NCBI GenBank assembly: GCA_016791475.1
Contig: JAEUWI010000002.1
Location: 124,001 to 188,000, forward strand
Origin: Candidatus Hydrogenedentota bacterium
Lineage (GTDB): Bacteria > Hydrogenedentota > Hydrogenedentia > Hydrogenedentales > JAEUWI01
DNA: 64,000 bases
Direction: 5' to 3'
Below the pieces are notes generated by a model. It made no database searches. It had not been told where the DNA came from and saw only the letters and a list, made by a program, of their open reading frames with translations. Each line of letters starts with the position of its first letter. Position 1 is the stretch's first letter. Below are positions 16,765 through 25,539 of this stretch, one piece after another. Both the position numbers and the translations under genes were made by a program.

Positions 16765-17220
16765 TCAATCCTTCGGGCTGCCCTGTTCCAACCAGTAGCG
16801 GCTCGGCAAGTGGAAATAGGTTATCGCAAAGGAGAGACCGCAAAGCAAACCGCCATAGAGCATATTGCCCGTGAGCAGCATCAATACGAGCCCGAGCACC
16901 GCGCCGGATTCCGATAAGGCCATGCAAATCAGCGTCGCCTTGAAACGGGCCGCGGCGTCCTGTGTCTCAACCCCCAGTTTTTCCAGAAGAACCTTCTTCA
17001 GCACCATGGAGGTCAGCGAACTTGTCGTACCGAAGGCCAGCAGGGCCAGTGAAATGGGGGTGACCATCGCGGGGTCGAGTTGCCCGATACCGGATGCCGG
17101 CAAGGCGCCAGTGATTTTCATGATGTTGGCCACGGCGACATAGACCAACGGCATAGCCGCGATGGCGCCGGAGACAATCCGGTAAGAGGTAATGGGGTCA
17201 TTCGCCTTATGGGCGGGCAT
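16765..17220 (-). CDS. Small four-helix integral membrane protein, unknown function
   Basis: A 151-residue protein with four hydrophobic segments: residues about 16-34 (IVSGAIAAMPLVYVAVANI), 52-74, 93-114 (LICMALSESGAVLGLVLMLL) and 117-135. Each pair forms a helical hairpin. A buried glutamate in ICMALSESGAVLGLVLML recalls the ion-binding helix of ATP-synthase c-type subunits, but the match is loose and no other synthase gene is nearby, so I do not claim it. It sits 52 bases upstream of the undecaprenyl-diphosphatase gene on the same strand and may share its transcript. No family assignment. Confidence 0.65.
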   Translation of the reverse strand: MPAHKANDPITSYRIVSGAIAAMPLVYVAVANIMKITGALPASGIGQLDPAMVTPISLALLAFGTTSSLTSMVLKKVLLEKLGVETQDAAARFKATLICMALSESGAVLGLVLMLLTGNMLYGGLLCGLSFAITYFHLPSRYWLEQGSPKD

Positions 17221-17272
17221 ATTGGGAACTCCCTGGGCACGGTTCAGTTAAGGGTGCGCGATTGAGTTGGGA

Positions 17273-18076
17273 TTATATCATTTTTGTCATTAACATCACG
17301 AGCACCAGGACGCCCAATATGATGCGGTACACCCCAAAGGCGCTGAACGAGTGCCTCTTTATGAAGGCCATGAGAAAGGCGATGACGCCATAAGCGACAA
17401 GGAAAGAGACCACGGAGCCCAGCGCGATGAGTGCCCACTGATGCCCGGAAAAGCTCAGTCCGTTCTTCAGAATCTTCAGGGTAGTAGCACCCACCATGGT
17501 GGGGATGGCAAGGAAAAAGGAGAATTCCGCGGCGACCACCCGGTTGGCCCCGAGGAGGAGCCCGCCGACGATCGTGGCGCCCGAGCGCGAGGTGCCCGGA
17601 ATCATGGCAAGGCACTGTATCAGACCGATACCCACGGCCTGCTTATAACTGAGTTCCTGGATGGAAGCCGTTTCCCCGGCATGTTTTCGGCGCTCAATTA
17701 GAATCAGGATGATACCGCCGAGGATGAGGGTGACCGCCACGACGGTTTCGCTGTCGAGGAGGGACTCAATGTAGTCATCCAGGAGCAGACCCAGTACGGC
17801 GGCGGGAAGAAAGGCGACGACGACCTTGATCCACAGGGCGATGATGTCCCGGTCCAATCGGCCTTCGCGCACGGGCCAGAGTTGCCGCCAGAAATAGAGG
17901 CACACCGAGAGGATGGCGGGGAATTGTATGATGACGATGAAAGCCTTGTTAAAGGCTTCGTCATCTCCCAGACTCAGGAGCGATTCCACGAGAATGAGGT
18001 GCCCGGTGCTGCTGATGGGCAAGAACTCGGTGATCCCCTCCACCACCGCCAGAATGAATGCGTTTACGAAATCCAC
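17273..18076 (-). CDS. uppP: Undecaprenyl-diphosphatase UppP/BacA
   Basis: A 267-residue membrane enzyme. The start is GTG 18076 (GTG-GAT-TTC) with GGGAG six bases before it, giving the family's usual length and N-terminus VDFVNAFILAVVEG; the longer open frame adds 18 poorly conserved residues. Signature motifs are EGITEFLPISSTGHLILVES and MIPGTSRSGATIVGG, which hold the catalytic Glu, Ser and Arg. It removes a phosphate from undecaprenyl diphosphate to regenerate the lipid carrier used for peptidoglycan and exopolysaccharide assembly, so its place at the end of the polysaccharide locus makes sense. It can also give bacitracin resistance. Confidence 0.96.
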   Translation of the reverse strand: MDFVNAFILAVVEGITEFLPISSTGHLILVESLLSLGDDEAFNKAFIVIIQFPAILSVCLYFWRQLWPVREGRLDRDIIALWIKVVVAFLPAAVLGLLLDDYIESLLDSETVVAVTLILGGIILILIERRKHAGETASIQELSYKQAVGIGLIQCLAMIPGTSRSGATIVGGLLLGANRVVAAEFSFFLAIPTMVGATTLKILKNGLSFSGHQWALIALGSVVSFLVAYGVIAFLMAFIKRHSFSAFGVYRIILGVLVLVMLMTKMI

Positions 18077-18158
18077 CAGGTACTCCCGGGTCAAGAGGGT
18101 TGCGCTGCGACTACCCGCAAAGGGTAGCACACGTCATGGCGGTTGCGCCATACGGCGG

Positions 18159-18785
18159 TTATTCCACAGGGGCCTCGGCTTCGCTTTCCGGTTCCGCCTT
18201 TTCGGTGCCGGGTTCCGCGGCACTGGAATCTCCTTCGGTCGGCGCCTTGGAAGCTTCGCCCTTCTGTCCCCGGCCGAAGCGTCGCTCCTGGGCCTGCTTC
18301 AGCAGGCGCCGCATGTCGCTCTCGAAGTCGACGATGAAGAGATACAGCTTGGCCTTCTGCCAGGTGGTCAATTCAAAGCCGTCGAAATCGATGATTTCGC
18401 GGCGCGCTTCCGCGGCTTTCGCTTCGTGGGCGACCACCTCTTCCAGTACCTTGGCGATGGCCTCTTCATCTTTGCCCTCGCGCACGGCCTGGCGGAGATT
18501 ACGCGCAAGCGTCAGGCGTTCGCGGCGCAGGGCGGCCATTTTGTCTCTGAATTCCGCCAGGTGACGCACCATCAGAACGGTCTGTTCCTCGTCCAGCGCG
18601 AGTTCCCGGGTGAGCCGGGCCATGAGGACTTCCTCCAGAAGCTTCCGGCTCTCGGTCGATCGTTCTTCCCGTGCGGCGCTCTCCGCGCTTCCGCCCTTTG
18701 GGGCGGGCTCATCCGCGAACGCTGGCGCGACGGCCAGGATCAGGGCCAGCGTACAGCAACAGCGATTCCACCAGCGCATTTTCAT
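18159..18785 (-). CDS. Periplasmic helical protein of the ECF operon (Spy/CpxP-like)
   Basis: A 208-residue exported protein: signal peptide WWNRCCCTLALILAVAPAFA, then an all-helical charged region (about residues 45-165) and an acidic, low-complexity tail (EGDSSAAEPGTEKAEPESEA). Helices rich in Arg/Glu, with the repeated LALDEEQT and ELTTWQKAK segments, resemble the LTxxQ motifs of Spy/CpxP/zinc-resistance chaperones. Its start overlaps the anti-sigma stop by four bases (ATGA), so the three genes form one operon. A role as a periplasmic stress sensor that tunes the anti-sigma factor is inferred from this context. Confidence 0.75.
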   Translation of the reverse strand: MKMRWWNRCCCTLALILAVAPAFADEPAPKGGSAESAAREERSTESRKLLEEVLMARLTRELALDEEQTVLMVRHLAEFRDKMAALRRERLTLARNLRQAVREGKDEEAIAKVLEEVVAHEAKAAEARREIIDFDGFELTTWQKAKLYLFIVDFESDMRRLLKQAQERRFGRGQKGEASKAPTEGDSSAAEPGTEKAEPESEAEAPVE

Positions 18786-19426
18786 ACCTCGTTTCCGGCT
18801 GTTGCCAGCAAGTTGTCCAATAGCTCCACGTCTTCTCCTTCAAAGGCGTCCATCATGCCATCGAGATCATGGTGGGCAAAGGGGTCGACAAAGTCCGCTT
18901 CCGAAGAGGCGTCCGCGAGGGCTTCCAGCACGGAATCCAGGGCGACGTCGGGCTCTTCACCCTCGGCAGTCTCATCCAGATCGCCAAAGACATCCACCGG
19001 GATGCCGGCGTCCATCAAGCGCCCCAGGGCTTCCACCACCTGGGCATCGTCCTGCCAGGCGATATTGACGCGCTGTGCCGCGGTGGGCGTCTGCGCGCGG
19101 GGCGCGGACTCGGGAAGCCATCGCCAGCCGCCGGCGGCCGCAAGGCCGATCAGGCAGAGCGCCGCGGCCCATCGCGGGGCGAAGGCGGGGAACCAGACCC
19201 GGGCGCGGGGTACCTCCGCGGTATGGGCCATGACGCGGGTCACGAAGGCGGGATGCGTCTCGGGGGCCTCCAGGGCTTTCAGATGCCCGGACAGTTTCAG
19301 AAGCTGGAGATGGTGCCGGGCGCATTCCGGGCAGGATTGGAGGTGCCGGGCGATGTACTCGGGATCGCGGCTTTCGCCGTCGATGTACGCCGAAAGCTCA
19401 TCCACCACGTGGGGTGACTTTTTCAT
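18782..19426 (-). CDS. Zinc-finger anti-sigma factor
   Basis: A 214-residue protein. The N-terminal zinc-binding anti-sigma domain has the HxxxCxxC pattern in ELSAYIDGESRD then HLQSCPECARHH. A single transmembrane segment follows at about residues 85-103 (FAPRWAAALCLIGLAAAGGW), and the remaining acidic region would be periplasmic. It overlaps the sigma factor stop by four bases, the usual arrangement for translationally coupled sigma/anti-sigma pairs. It should hold the ECF sigma factor inactive at the membrane until a periplasmic signal releases it. Confidence 0.9.
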   Translation of the reverse strand: MKKSPHVVDELSAYIDGESRDPEYIARHLQSCPECARHHLQLLKLSGHLKALEAPETHPAFVTRVMAHTAEVPRARVWFPAFAPRWAAALCLIGLAAAGGWRWLPESAPRAQTPTAAQRVNIAWQDDAQVVEALGRLMDAGIPVDVFGDLDETAEGEEPDVALDSVLEALADASSEADFVDPFAHHDLDGMMDAFEGEDVELLDNLLATAGNEV

Positions 19427-19989
19427 AGCAACTCACCTCCTTGTTCAATTAGAACGATGCGCAACTGCTCGCGCGCCCGCGCGAGCCTGCTTTTGACCGT
19501 GCCCTTGCGGCAGCGCAGGACTTCGGCAATCCCGTCATAGTCCATCCCCTCCACTTCGCGCAGGTGGATGATCATGCGGTGTTCGGGGGAGAGGCGCTTC
19601 AAGGCCGCTTCCACGTGGGATTCAATTTCCTTCATTCGTGCTTCGTGCGCCGGACGACCGGACTGGGACTCCAGTTCCGCCATGCCGTCCAGGGGCTGAC
19701 TTTTTCCCCGACCCCGGCGTTTCATATCGCGCAGGTAATTCAGGGTCAGGTTTCGGGCGATGCCGAAGAGCACCGTGGAAAACTTCGCCTGCGGGTGCAA
19801 TCGGTTCAAGTAGCGGTGCAGCCGCAGAAAGACCTCCTGGGCGACATCCTCCGCGTCCTGCCGGGATCCCGCCATGCGGAAGCAGAAGTGGATAATCGGG
19901 GCATGATAGCGGTGCACCAGGAGCGCGAAAGCATCGCTGTCACCTGATTGCGCCCGCGCTACAAGCGCCCAGTCATCCAAATCCCTCAT
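19423..19989 (-). CDS. ECF-family RNA polymerase sigma factor
   Basis: A 188-residue sigma factor. Region 2 spans about residues 20-90 (FALLVHRYHAPIIHFCFRMA, then GSRQDAEDVAQEVFLRLHRY, binding core RNA polymerase and the -10 element) and region 4 about residues 125-180 (LSPEHRMIIHLREVEGMDYD, then IAEVLRCRKGTVKSRLARAR, the -35-binding helix-turn-helix). It is the first gene of an operon with a zinc-finger anti-sigma factor and a periplasmic protein, so it probably answers an envelope or metal stress. The target genes are unknown. Confidence 0.95.
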   Translation of the reverse strand: MRDLDDWALVARAQSGDSDAFALLVHRYHAPIIHFCFRMAGSRQDAEDVAQEVFLRLHRYLNRLHPQAKFSTVLFGIARNLTLNYLRDMKRRGRGKSQPLDGMAELESQSGRPAHEARMKEIESHVEAALKRLSPEHRMIIHLREVEGMDYDGIAEVLRCRKGTVKSRLARAREQLRIVLIEQGGELL

Positions 19990-20074
19990 GCGGGGGGAAC
20001 CTCGTTGTCATAGGCTTCAACCCGAAGGCGGAAAAAAAGTTCCACGTCGTCCACGCCGAGGCGAAACACCTCGC

Positions 20075-21472
20075 TCAGGCCCGCTTCACCCTGGGGCCGC
20101 CGGGGGTGTCCTCCAGGATCCAGCCCTGCGCCGCCAGGGCGTCGCGGATCTCGTCGGAACGGGCGAAATTCTTGTCCCGGCGGGCCTGCTGGCGCTGGCT
20201 GACCAGATCCAGGATGTCGGCGGGGATTTCACCCGCGCCCGAACCCGCAAAAAGCCCCGTGACCTCATTGAGCCGGTCCAGCAGGGCCAGGGCGTTTCTT
20301 GCGCCCTGCTCCCCCGTGCCGCCTTCGTCGAGTTGTTTGTTGGCGGCGCGAACAAAGTCGAAGACCGCGCCGAGCCCGCCGGAGATGTTGAGGTCGTCGT
20401 CCAACGCCTCGATGAACCGGTTTTCGCATTCCTGGCACAGGGCGGTGAGGTCCTCTCCCGGCCCCCGGATCTCCTCGAGGCGCTGGCGGAAGTCCCGGAT
20501 GCGTTGCAGCGCGTTACCCGCGTCCTCCACCGTCTTGAGAGTGAAGTTGTTGGGCTGGCGGTAGTGAATGGCCAGCAGGGTCCAGCGGATGGCCACCGGG
20601 TCGATGCCCTTTTCCAGCAGGTCCCGCAGGGTGTAGAAATTACCCAGAGACTTGGACATCTTCCGACCGTCCACCATCAGGTGGGCGCAATGGAGCCAGT
20701 AATTCACGAACCGCGCGCCGGTGGCGCAGCAGGACTGGGCGATTTCGTTTTCGTGGTGGGGGAAAATGTTGTCCACGCCACCGCAATGGATGTCGAAATG
20801 GTCGCCGAGAAATTTCATGCTCATGGCGGAGCACTCGATGTGCCAGCCGGGGCGGCCCTTGCCGAGTTCCGTTTCCCAGAATACCTCGCCGTCCTCCGGC
20901 ACATAGGCCTTCCAGAGCACGAAGTCCCGGGCGTCTTCCGCCTCATACTCGTCGTTGTCCACCCGACCGCTGGCGCCGTCCTGGAGTTGGTCCAGATCCA
21001 TGTGACTGAGCTTGCCGTAGTCCTTGAAGCTGGACAGGCGGAAATAGATGCTGCCATCGGCCTCGTAGGTGTGGCCCTTCTCACGGAGCTGCTTGATCAT
21101 CTCCACCATCTCGGGGATGTGATCCGTTGCGGCGGGGTAGGCCTCGGCCGGTTTAATGCCCAGGGTCTTGAGGTCCTCAAAGAAGGCCGCGGCATAGCGT
21201 GCCGTGACGGCCTTGAGGGGTTCCCCGGTTTCTCGGCAGGTGCGGATCAGCTTGTCTTCCACGTCCGTGAGATTCATGATATGCCGGACCGCATAGCCTC
21301 GAAAGCTGAGGTAGCGGCTGAGCAGATCCTCGAACATGTAGGCCCGCAAGTTGCCGATATGGGCGAAGTTATAGATGGTGGGGCCGCAGGTGTACAGGCC
21401 GACCTTTCCCGGAACCAGCGGGGTAAAAGGTTCCTTCGTTCGGGTAAGGGTGTTGTGGAAACACAGGGCCAT
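20075..21472 (-). CDS. cysS: Cysteinyl-tRNA synthetase
   Basis: A 465-residue class I aminoacyl-tRNA synthetase. The zinc/substrate segment VGLYTCGPTIYNFAHIGNLR contains the HIGN version of the HIGH motif, and GRKMSKSLGNFYTLRDLLEK carries KMSKS. GWHIECSAMSMKFLGDHFDI and FPHHENEIAQSCCATG are the remaining active-site and zinc ligands. The C-terminal DALR-type helical region ends with an anticodon-binding tail. Length is normal for the family. It charges tRNA-Cys in the cytoplasm. It lies 85 bases upstream of the ECF operon on the same strand, probably with its own promoter. Confidence 0.98.
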   Translation of the reverse strand: MALCFHNTLTRTKEPFTPLVPGKVGLYTCGPTIYNFAHIGNLRAYMFEDLLSRYLSFRGYAVRHIMNLTDVEDKLIRTCRETGEPLKAVTARYAAAFFEDLKTLGIKPAEAYPAATDHIPEMVEMIKQLREKGHTYEADGSIYFRLSSFKDYGKLSHMDLDQLQDGASGRVDNDEYEAEDARDFVLWKAYVPEDGEVFWETELGKGRPGWHIECSAMSMKFLGDHFDIHCGGVDNIFPHHENEIAQSCCATGARFVNYWLHCAHLMVDGRKMSKSLGNFYTLRDLLEKGIDPVAIRWTLLAIHYRQPNNFTLKTVEDAGNALQRIRDFRQRLEEIRGPGEDLTALCQECENRFIEALDDDLNISGGLGAVFDFVRAANKQLDEGGTGEQGARNALALLDRLNEVTGLFAGSGAGEIPADILDLVSQRQQARRDKNFARSDEIRDALAAQGWILEDTPGGPRVKRA

Positions 21473-21644
21473 GGAGCTTCTCCTTGGGGCTTGGGGTAAT
21501 CGAATCGGCGCGGCCCATAGTTTAGCGCATCAGAGGTGGCGGGATCACGTGGGGGACGGAAATCACGGCGGGAACGCCCATCTCCGAGAGTCGCCACCGT
21601 GCTGCAAGCGAAAATGTTCAAGGCGGTGTTGCGTCCGGCGCGCG

Positions 21645-22733
21645 CTACTCCATCACCTGAACGCCCTTTACGCGGGCAAATACACGGGCGCCCTGCGCCA
21701 GGGCAAGGGCCTCGCAGGATCGGGAGGTCACCAGGGCCATCAGCACCGGTCCGTCGGGCCTTCCCGGCGGCGTCATCTCCACCAGGACCTGGCCGGGGCC
21801 ACGCCCCGAAATCGTCGCGATCTCCGCCTCAAACTGATTGAGTATGCTGCACTCGCGGTCAAAATGCCGCCCGAGAGAAACATCCCGGGCCGCTATCTGG
21901 AGGCGGCGCGACTCTCCCGCGCGGGTGTCTCCGGCGGGCAATTGGAACTGGCCGAAGCCGGTTTGGATCGTGCTTAAGTGATAGTGGCTGTCGTGCGCGA
22001 TGATCGTACCGTCCAGAATCGCCACCGGGTCATCTTCGTGGTCTGGTGATCGGGCGATATGCCGCAGCACGGCGGAGGCGGGCCCCACCGCAACCACGAC
22101 GCCATCCCGAATCTCCACAATGGCCCGTGACAGCCGCGCCACCTCGCGGAGATTGTGGCTCACATACAGAATGGGCAATCCGGCACTGGACTGCAATCCT
22201 TCGATGCAGGGCAGGACTTCCGAGCGGCTTGCCTCGTCGAGGCTGGCCAGGGGCTCGTCCAGGAGCAGCAGGCGGGGATTGGACAGGAGCGCCCGCGCCA
22301 TGGCCACCCGCTGCCGCTCGCCACCGGAGAGGGTCGCGGTGTCCCGCTCGAGCAGGCCGCCCAGGCCGAGGTGATCCACGGCGCTTTCGAAGGTGATGGT
22401 CTGGATTCCCGGGCGCGCGCGCCGGCGCGCATAGTGGAGATTTCCACGCACATTCAGATGGGGAAAGAGGCTCGCTTCCTGGAAAACGTAGCCCGCCCCG
22501 CGCCGGTGGGGCGGCAGATCGACCCCGGCATCGGAGTCCAGCCACGTTTCGCCGTTTACACGGATAGTCCCCCGCGCGCGGCGCTCCAGCCCGGCGATCG
22601 CGCGCAACACGGTGGTCTTGCCCGCACCGGAGGGGCCGAAGAGGCTGGTAATGGCGCCGTGCGGCGCATCGAAGCGCGCGTTCACGGTGAAGGCCGACAG
22701 GGCCACGCGGATATCGATGGAGATCGGGCTCAT
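21645..22733 (-). CDS. modC: Molybdate ABC transporter ATP-binding protein ModC
   Basis: A 362-residue ATPase. The true start is ATG 22733, whose ATGA overlaps the modB stop. The frame remains open far upstream inside modB, but that reading is spurious. ABC motifs: Walker [17 protein letters not shown], signature [20 protein letters not shown], Walker [14 protein letters not shown], and the switch histidine in [16 protein letters not shown]. Residues about 240-362 form the accessory molybdate-binding (MOP/TOBE) domain characteristic of ModC, containing [20 protein letters not shown]. It powers molybdate uptake together with ModB and ModA directly upstream. Confidence 0.95.
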   Translation of the reverse strand: MSPISIDIRVALSAFTVNARFDAPHGAITSLFGPSGAGKTTVLRAIAGLERRARGTIRVNGETWLDSDAGVDLPPHRRGAGYVFQEASLFPHLNVRGNLHYARRRARPGIQTITFESAVDHLGLGGLLERDTATLSGGERQRVAMARALLSNPRLLLLDEPLASLDEASRSEVLPCIEGLQSSAGLPILYVSHNLREVARLSRAIVEIRDGVVVAVGPASAVLRHIARSPDHEDDPVAILDGTIIAHDSHYHLSTIQTGFGQFQLPAGDTRAGESRRLQIAARDVSLGRHFDRECSILNQFEAEIATISGRGPGQVLVEMTPPGRPDGPVLMALVTSRSCEALALAQGARVFARVKGVQVME

Positions 22734-23395
22734 GGGAAGGGCCGCGCGCGCCGGTTGAGCGCGTAGACCGCGGTCAGCACGGCGAAAGAAAAGACGACAA
22801 GCGATGCGGCCATGGCATGGGCGGCGGGGAAGTCCAGGGCTTCCACCCGCTCGAAGACCGCGATGGACACCACCTTTGTCTGGCCCGGGATGCTCCCGCC
22901 GATCATGAGCACCACCCCGAATTCCCCCACCGTGTGGGCGAAGCCCAGCACCGCGCCGGTGAGCAGACCGCGCCGTGCGAGCGGCAGCGCCACGGTGAAA
23001 AAGCGGTCCAGGGGCGAAGCCCCCAGGGTGGCGGCGACTTCCATGGGGCGTGGTCCCATGGCGGCGAAGGCATTTTGAATGGGCTGGACGACGAAGGGCA
23101 GGGAAAAGAGTACGGAGCCGATGACGAGACCGGGAAAGGAAAACACGAGCCGCGCGCCACCGAGGGATTCCCAGAGTCCGCCCACCGGGCCTCTCGGGCC
23201 GAGGAGGAGGAGGAGATAGAAGCCGAGGACCGTGGGCGGGAGGACGAGAGGCATGGCGACCAGGCTTTCCACGGCGATGCGCAGGCCGGAGCGCCGTTGT
23301 TCCAGCCACCACGCCAGCGGCGTGGCCACGGCCAGCAGTATGACTGTGGTAACCGACGCGAGTTTCAGCGTGACGCCGATGGCCTGCCAGTCCAC
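22730..23395 (-). CDS. modB: Molybdate ABC transporter permease ModB
   Basis: A 221-residue permease starting at GTG 23395 ([15 protein letters not shown]). It has about five transmembrane helices and the EAA loop that contacts the ATPase: [20 protein letters not shown], followed by [42 protein letters not shown] is typical of ModB/CysU-type permeases. It starts four bases after the modA stop and overlaps modC, so the three genes are translationally coupled. It forms the membrane channel for molybdate or tungstate. Confidence 0.95.
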   Translation of the reverse strand: MDWQAIGVTLKLASVTTVILLAVATPLAWWLEQRRSGLRIAVESLVAMPLVLPPTVLGFYLLLLLGPRGPVGGLWESLGGARLVFSFPGLVIGSVLFSLPFVVQPIQNAFAAMGPRPMEVAATLGASPLDRFFTVALPLARRGLLTGAVLGFAHTVGEFGVVLMIGGSIPGQTKVVSIAVFERVEALDFPAAHAMAASLVVFSFAVLTAVYALNRRARPFP

Positions 23396-23399
23396 CAGA

Positions 23400-24194
23400 C
23401 TACTCCGCGCCGCCGGGAAGGGTATAGCCCCCGGCGGCGATGATGGCCCGCGCCTCCGGCCCCTTCAGGAAGGTGGCGAAGGCCTCCGCCCCTGGGTTGC
23501 CCTCGCCGTTCTTCAGCAGCACGGCATCCTGGCGGATCGGGTCGTGCAAGTCGCCGGGCACCCGCCACATTTGCTCCGCGGGCCGATCCAGCACCTGGGA
23601 GAGGGCCACAAGTCCCGCCTCCGCATTGCCCGTCTCGACGAACTGAAAGGTCTGGGTCACATTGTCACCCTGGACGAGTTTTGGTTGGATGCTTTCCCAG
23701 AGTCCGAGCTTTTCGAGGGTTTGTCGGGCCGCCAGACCATAGGGGGCGAGCTCCGGTTTACAGATGGCCAGGTGTGGACAGGCGCCCGCCTTCAGAAGCT
23801 CCTCTCCATCGCCCTGAGGCACGCCTCCAGGCACATAGAGCGCGAGTGCGCCCAGCGCATAGGTGAAGGGTTCGCCCGAGACCAGTCCCTCCTTCTCCAG
23901 GCGCTCCGGACGCTCAGAATCCGCCGAAAGAAAGACCTGGAAGGGTGCGCCATTTGCGATTTGGCTGTAGAGCGCGCCCGAAGCGCCAAAACTGGATTCC
24001 AGAGCGATACCGGTCTGTTCGGTAAACGTGGAGGCCAGCTTTTCTTGCGTGGCGGTGAAATTGGCCGCCACGGCGACACGGACAGGTTCGGAGGATTGCC
24101 GGGCGCCCCCGCATCCGGCCAGGAGGAGGCCAACAGCCGCCAGGACGGGAAGCGCCGGTGTCGCGCGTAGAACTGAGTCGAGACAATTGAACAT
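23400..24194 (-). CDS. modA: Molybdate-binding lipoprotein ModA
   Basis: A 264-residue binding protein with a lipoprotein signal ([15 protein letters not shown], cleavage before Cys). The mature protein starts [20 protein letters not shown], then [20 protein letters not shown], and [19 protein letters not shown], the standard ModA ligand-binding landmarks in which Ser residues coordinate the oxyanion. It captures molybdate outside the membrane and hands it to ModB/ModC. A lipid anchor rather than a free periplasmic form is a minor departure from the E. coli type. It is the first gene of the modABC operon. Confidence 0.95.
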   Translation of the reverse strand: MFNCLDSVLRATPALPVLAAVGLLLAGCGGARQSSEPVRVAVAANFTATQEKLASTFTEQTGIALESSFGASGALYSQIANGAPFQVFLSADSERPERLEKEGLVSGEPFTYALGALALYVPGGVPQGDGEELLKAGACPHLAICKPELAPYGLAARQTLEKLGLWESIQPKLVQGDNVTQTFQFVETGNAEAGLVALSQVLDRPAEQMWRVPGDLHDPIRQDAVLLKNGEGNPGAEAFATFLKGPEARAIIAAGGYTLPGGAE

Positions 24195-24288
24195 TCAGGA
24201 TGGGTCCCGGACTGCTTGTTGATCGGCCCTGCGAATACTTGGGATTAGTTCTTGAACAGGAAAACCGCACACGACGAATCTTCCAGAC

Positions 24289-24305
24289 GTTACCATACAG
24301 GTAAT
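24289..24305. promoter_or_regulatory. Inverted repeat upstream of modA, possible operator
   Basis: GTTACC and GGTAAT form an imperfect inverted repeat with a five-base spacer, about 95 bases upstream of the modA start. It does not resemble the ModE consensus, so any regulatory role is a guess. The rest of the 280-base gap 24195-24474 shows only one further palindrome. Confidence 0.25.
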
Positions 24306-24449
24306 CAGAGCCAATTCCAACCCGGTCATACCGCCATCGCACCTGTGGGACCGCGATACGGCGCGGGAATCGACGGAAGCAGGGCTTCTGAAGCCCGTCG
24401 TTCGTTGGCGCCCTATTGTTCGCCCGGGTGAATTCTTCGGCTGGCTCCC

Positions 24450-24465
24450 GTCGGCCCGGGCCGAC
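24450..24465 (-). terminator. Palindrome after the HDOD gene
   Basis: GTCGGCCCGGGCCGAC is a perfect 16-base palindrome located ten bases past the HDOD stop on the minus strand. It could form a terminator stem in RNA only with a very small loop; no T-run is present. Confidence 0.3.
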
Positions 24466-24474
24466 TTCTCCCGC

Positions 24475-25503
24475 CTATCCGGCCACCTCGAAGAGGGCTT
24501 CGAGGGTATCGCTCAAGTCCACGCGGAGGGTTGCCAGTTTGATATCCGAGAGGCCCAGGGCCACGGAGGAGGGGTTGGACGCGAGGAAGGCCTCCGTCTT
24601 TCCCTGCCCCATCCCATAACCTTCGACTTTGGCCAGGGTGTTGGCGAGGGCCGTAATATGGATGGCCTGCATCCAGTCTTTGACGGGGCAGATGGCGGGG
24701 TTGTGGTGGAAGTACACGGCGGCGCGAAAGGATGGGGGGAGGTTCCAGGCCTGGCAGATGATAAGCCCGAGCAGGGGGTGGAGGTTTTCGAGTACTTCGT
24801 TCAGGAGCTGGGGGTTGCTCTGAAGGGCGCGCACGACGCCGGAGCGCGGGGTGGCGACCAGTTCCAGCAGCATGACCTTGCCCACGTCGTGGATCAGCCC
24901 GGCAAGGAAGATGGATTCCAGGTTGGGCACCATGGTGAGGCGCGCGATTTCATTCGCGCAATGGGCCGTGGCCGCGGAGTGGCGCCAGAGCCGTTCCATA
25001 CTTTTCTTGAGCAGGGTGTTTCCGGTGATAAACAAATTGCGGTTGGCCACCAGTTGAACCGTGTTGGCGATTGTGCGCATGCCCAGGCGGGAGCAGGCGG
25101 CGTTGATATCGCGAATTTCGTGGAGGCCGCCGAAGGCCGGGCTATTGGCCTGCTTCATAATGGCCAGGGCCAGGACGGGGTCCTCGCGGATGATCGCGGC
25201 GAGCTGGGAAATGTTGAACTCGGGATCCTTCAAGAGGCCGAGGATTCGCTGGGAAATCTCCGGGAGGACGGGCAAGTCATCGAGCCCGGCGATGGATTGG
25301 GCAAGCAGCTCGGCGCCGATGGAGCCGGCGGGTGCGATGCGACGGATGTCCGGGGCGTCGGGCAGAGGTTGGGCGAGTACGGACGCGCCGCGCCACTCCA
25401 CCAGGAGAGGGTTGAAACAATGGTTGCAGACGCCGAGGCTGGCCGCGCCCCCCGCGGCGGCCTCCTCAGCGAGCGGGGTCTGACATATCGGACACGGATT
25501 CAT
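24475..25503 (-). CDS. HDOD-domain signalling protein with N-terminal zinc ribbon
   Basis: A 342-residue protein. The first 35 residues have two CxxC pairs (NPCPICQTP and GVCNHCFNP), a zinc ribbon. The HDOD domain spans about residues 70-270: LPVLPEISQRILGLLKDPEF, IIREDPVLALAIMKQANSPA, FGGLHEIRDINAACSRLGM, then SIFLAGLIHDVGKVMLLELV, which retains an HD pair. HDOD proteins are usually non-enzymatic signalling modules linked to c-di-GMP, motility or stress, although the HD pair here is better conserved than in many relatives. It lies 36 bases downstream of the GspE-type ATPase gene, so a link to pilus or secretion control is reasonable. Confidence 0.9.
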   Translation of the reverse strand: MNPCPICQTPLAEEAAAGGAASLGVCNHCFNPLLVEWRGASVLAQPLPDAPDIRRIAPAGSIGAELLAQSIAGLDDLPVLPEISQRILGLLKDPEFNISQLAAIIREDPVLALAIMKQANSPAFGGLHEIRDINAACSRLGMRTIANTVQLVANRNLFITGNTLLKKSMERLWRHSAATAHCANEIARLTMVPNLESIFLAGLIHDVGKVMLLELVATPRSGVVRALQSNPQLLNEVLENLHPLLGLIICQAWNLPPSFRAAVYFHHNPAICPVKDWMQAIHITALANTLAKVEGYGMGQGKTEAFLASNPSSVALGLSDIKLATLRVDLSDTLEALFEVAG

Positions 25504-25539
25504 TAACTTCTCCCTGTTGGGCTCGGTGCCGACACGGGG

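Noticed and set aside
22734-23312. Upstream extension of modC inside modB
   Set aside because: Out-of-frame reading of modB; the ATGA overlap start gives the normal ModC N-terminus.
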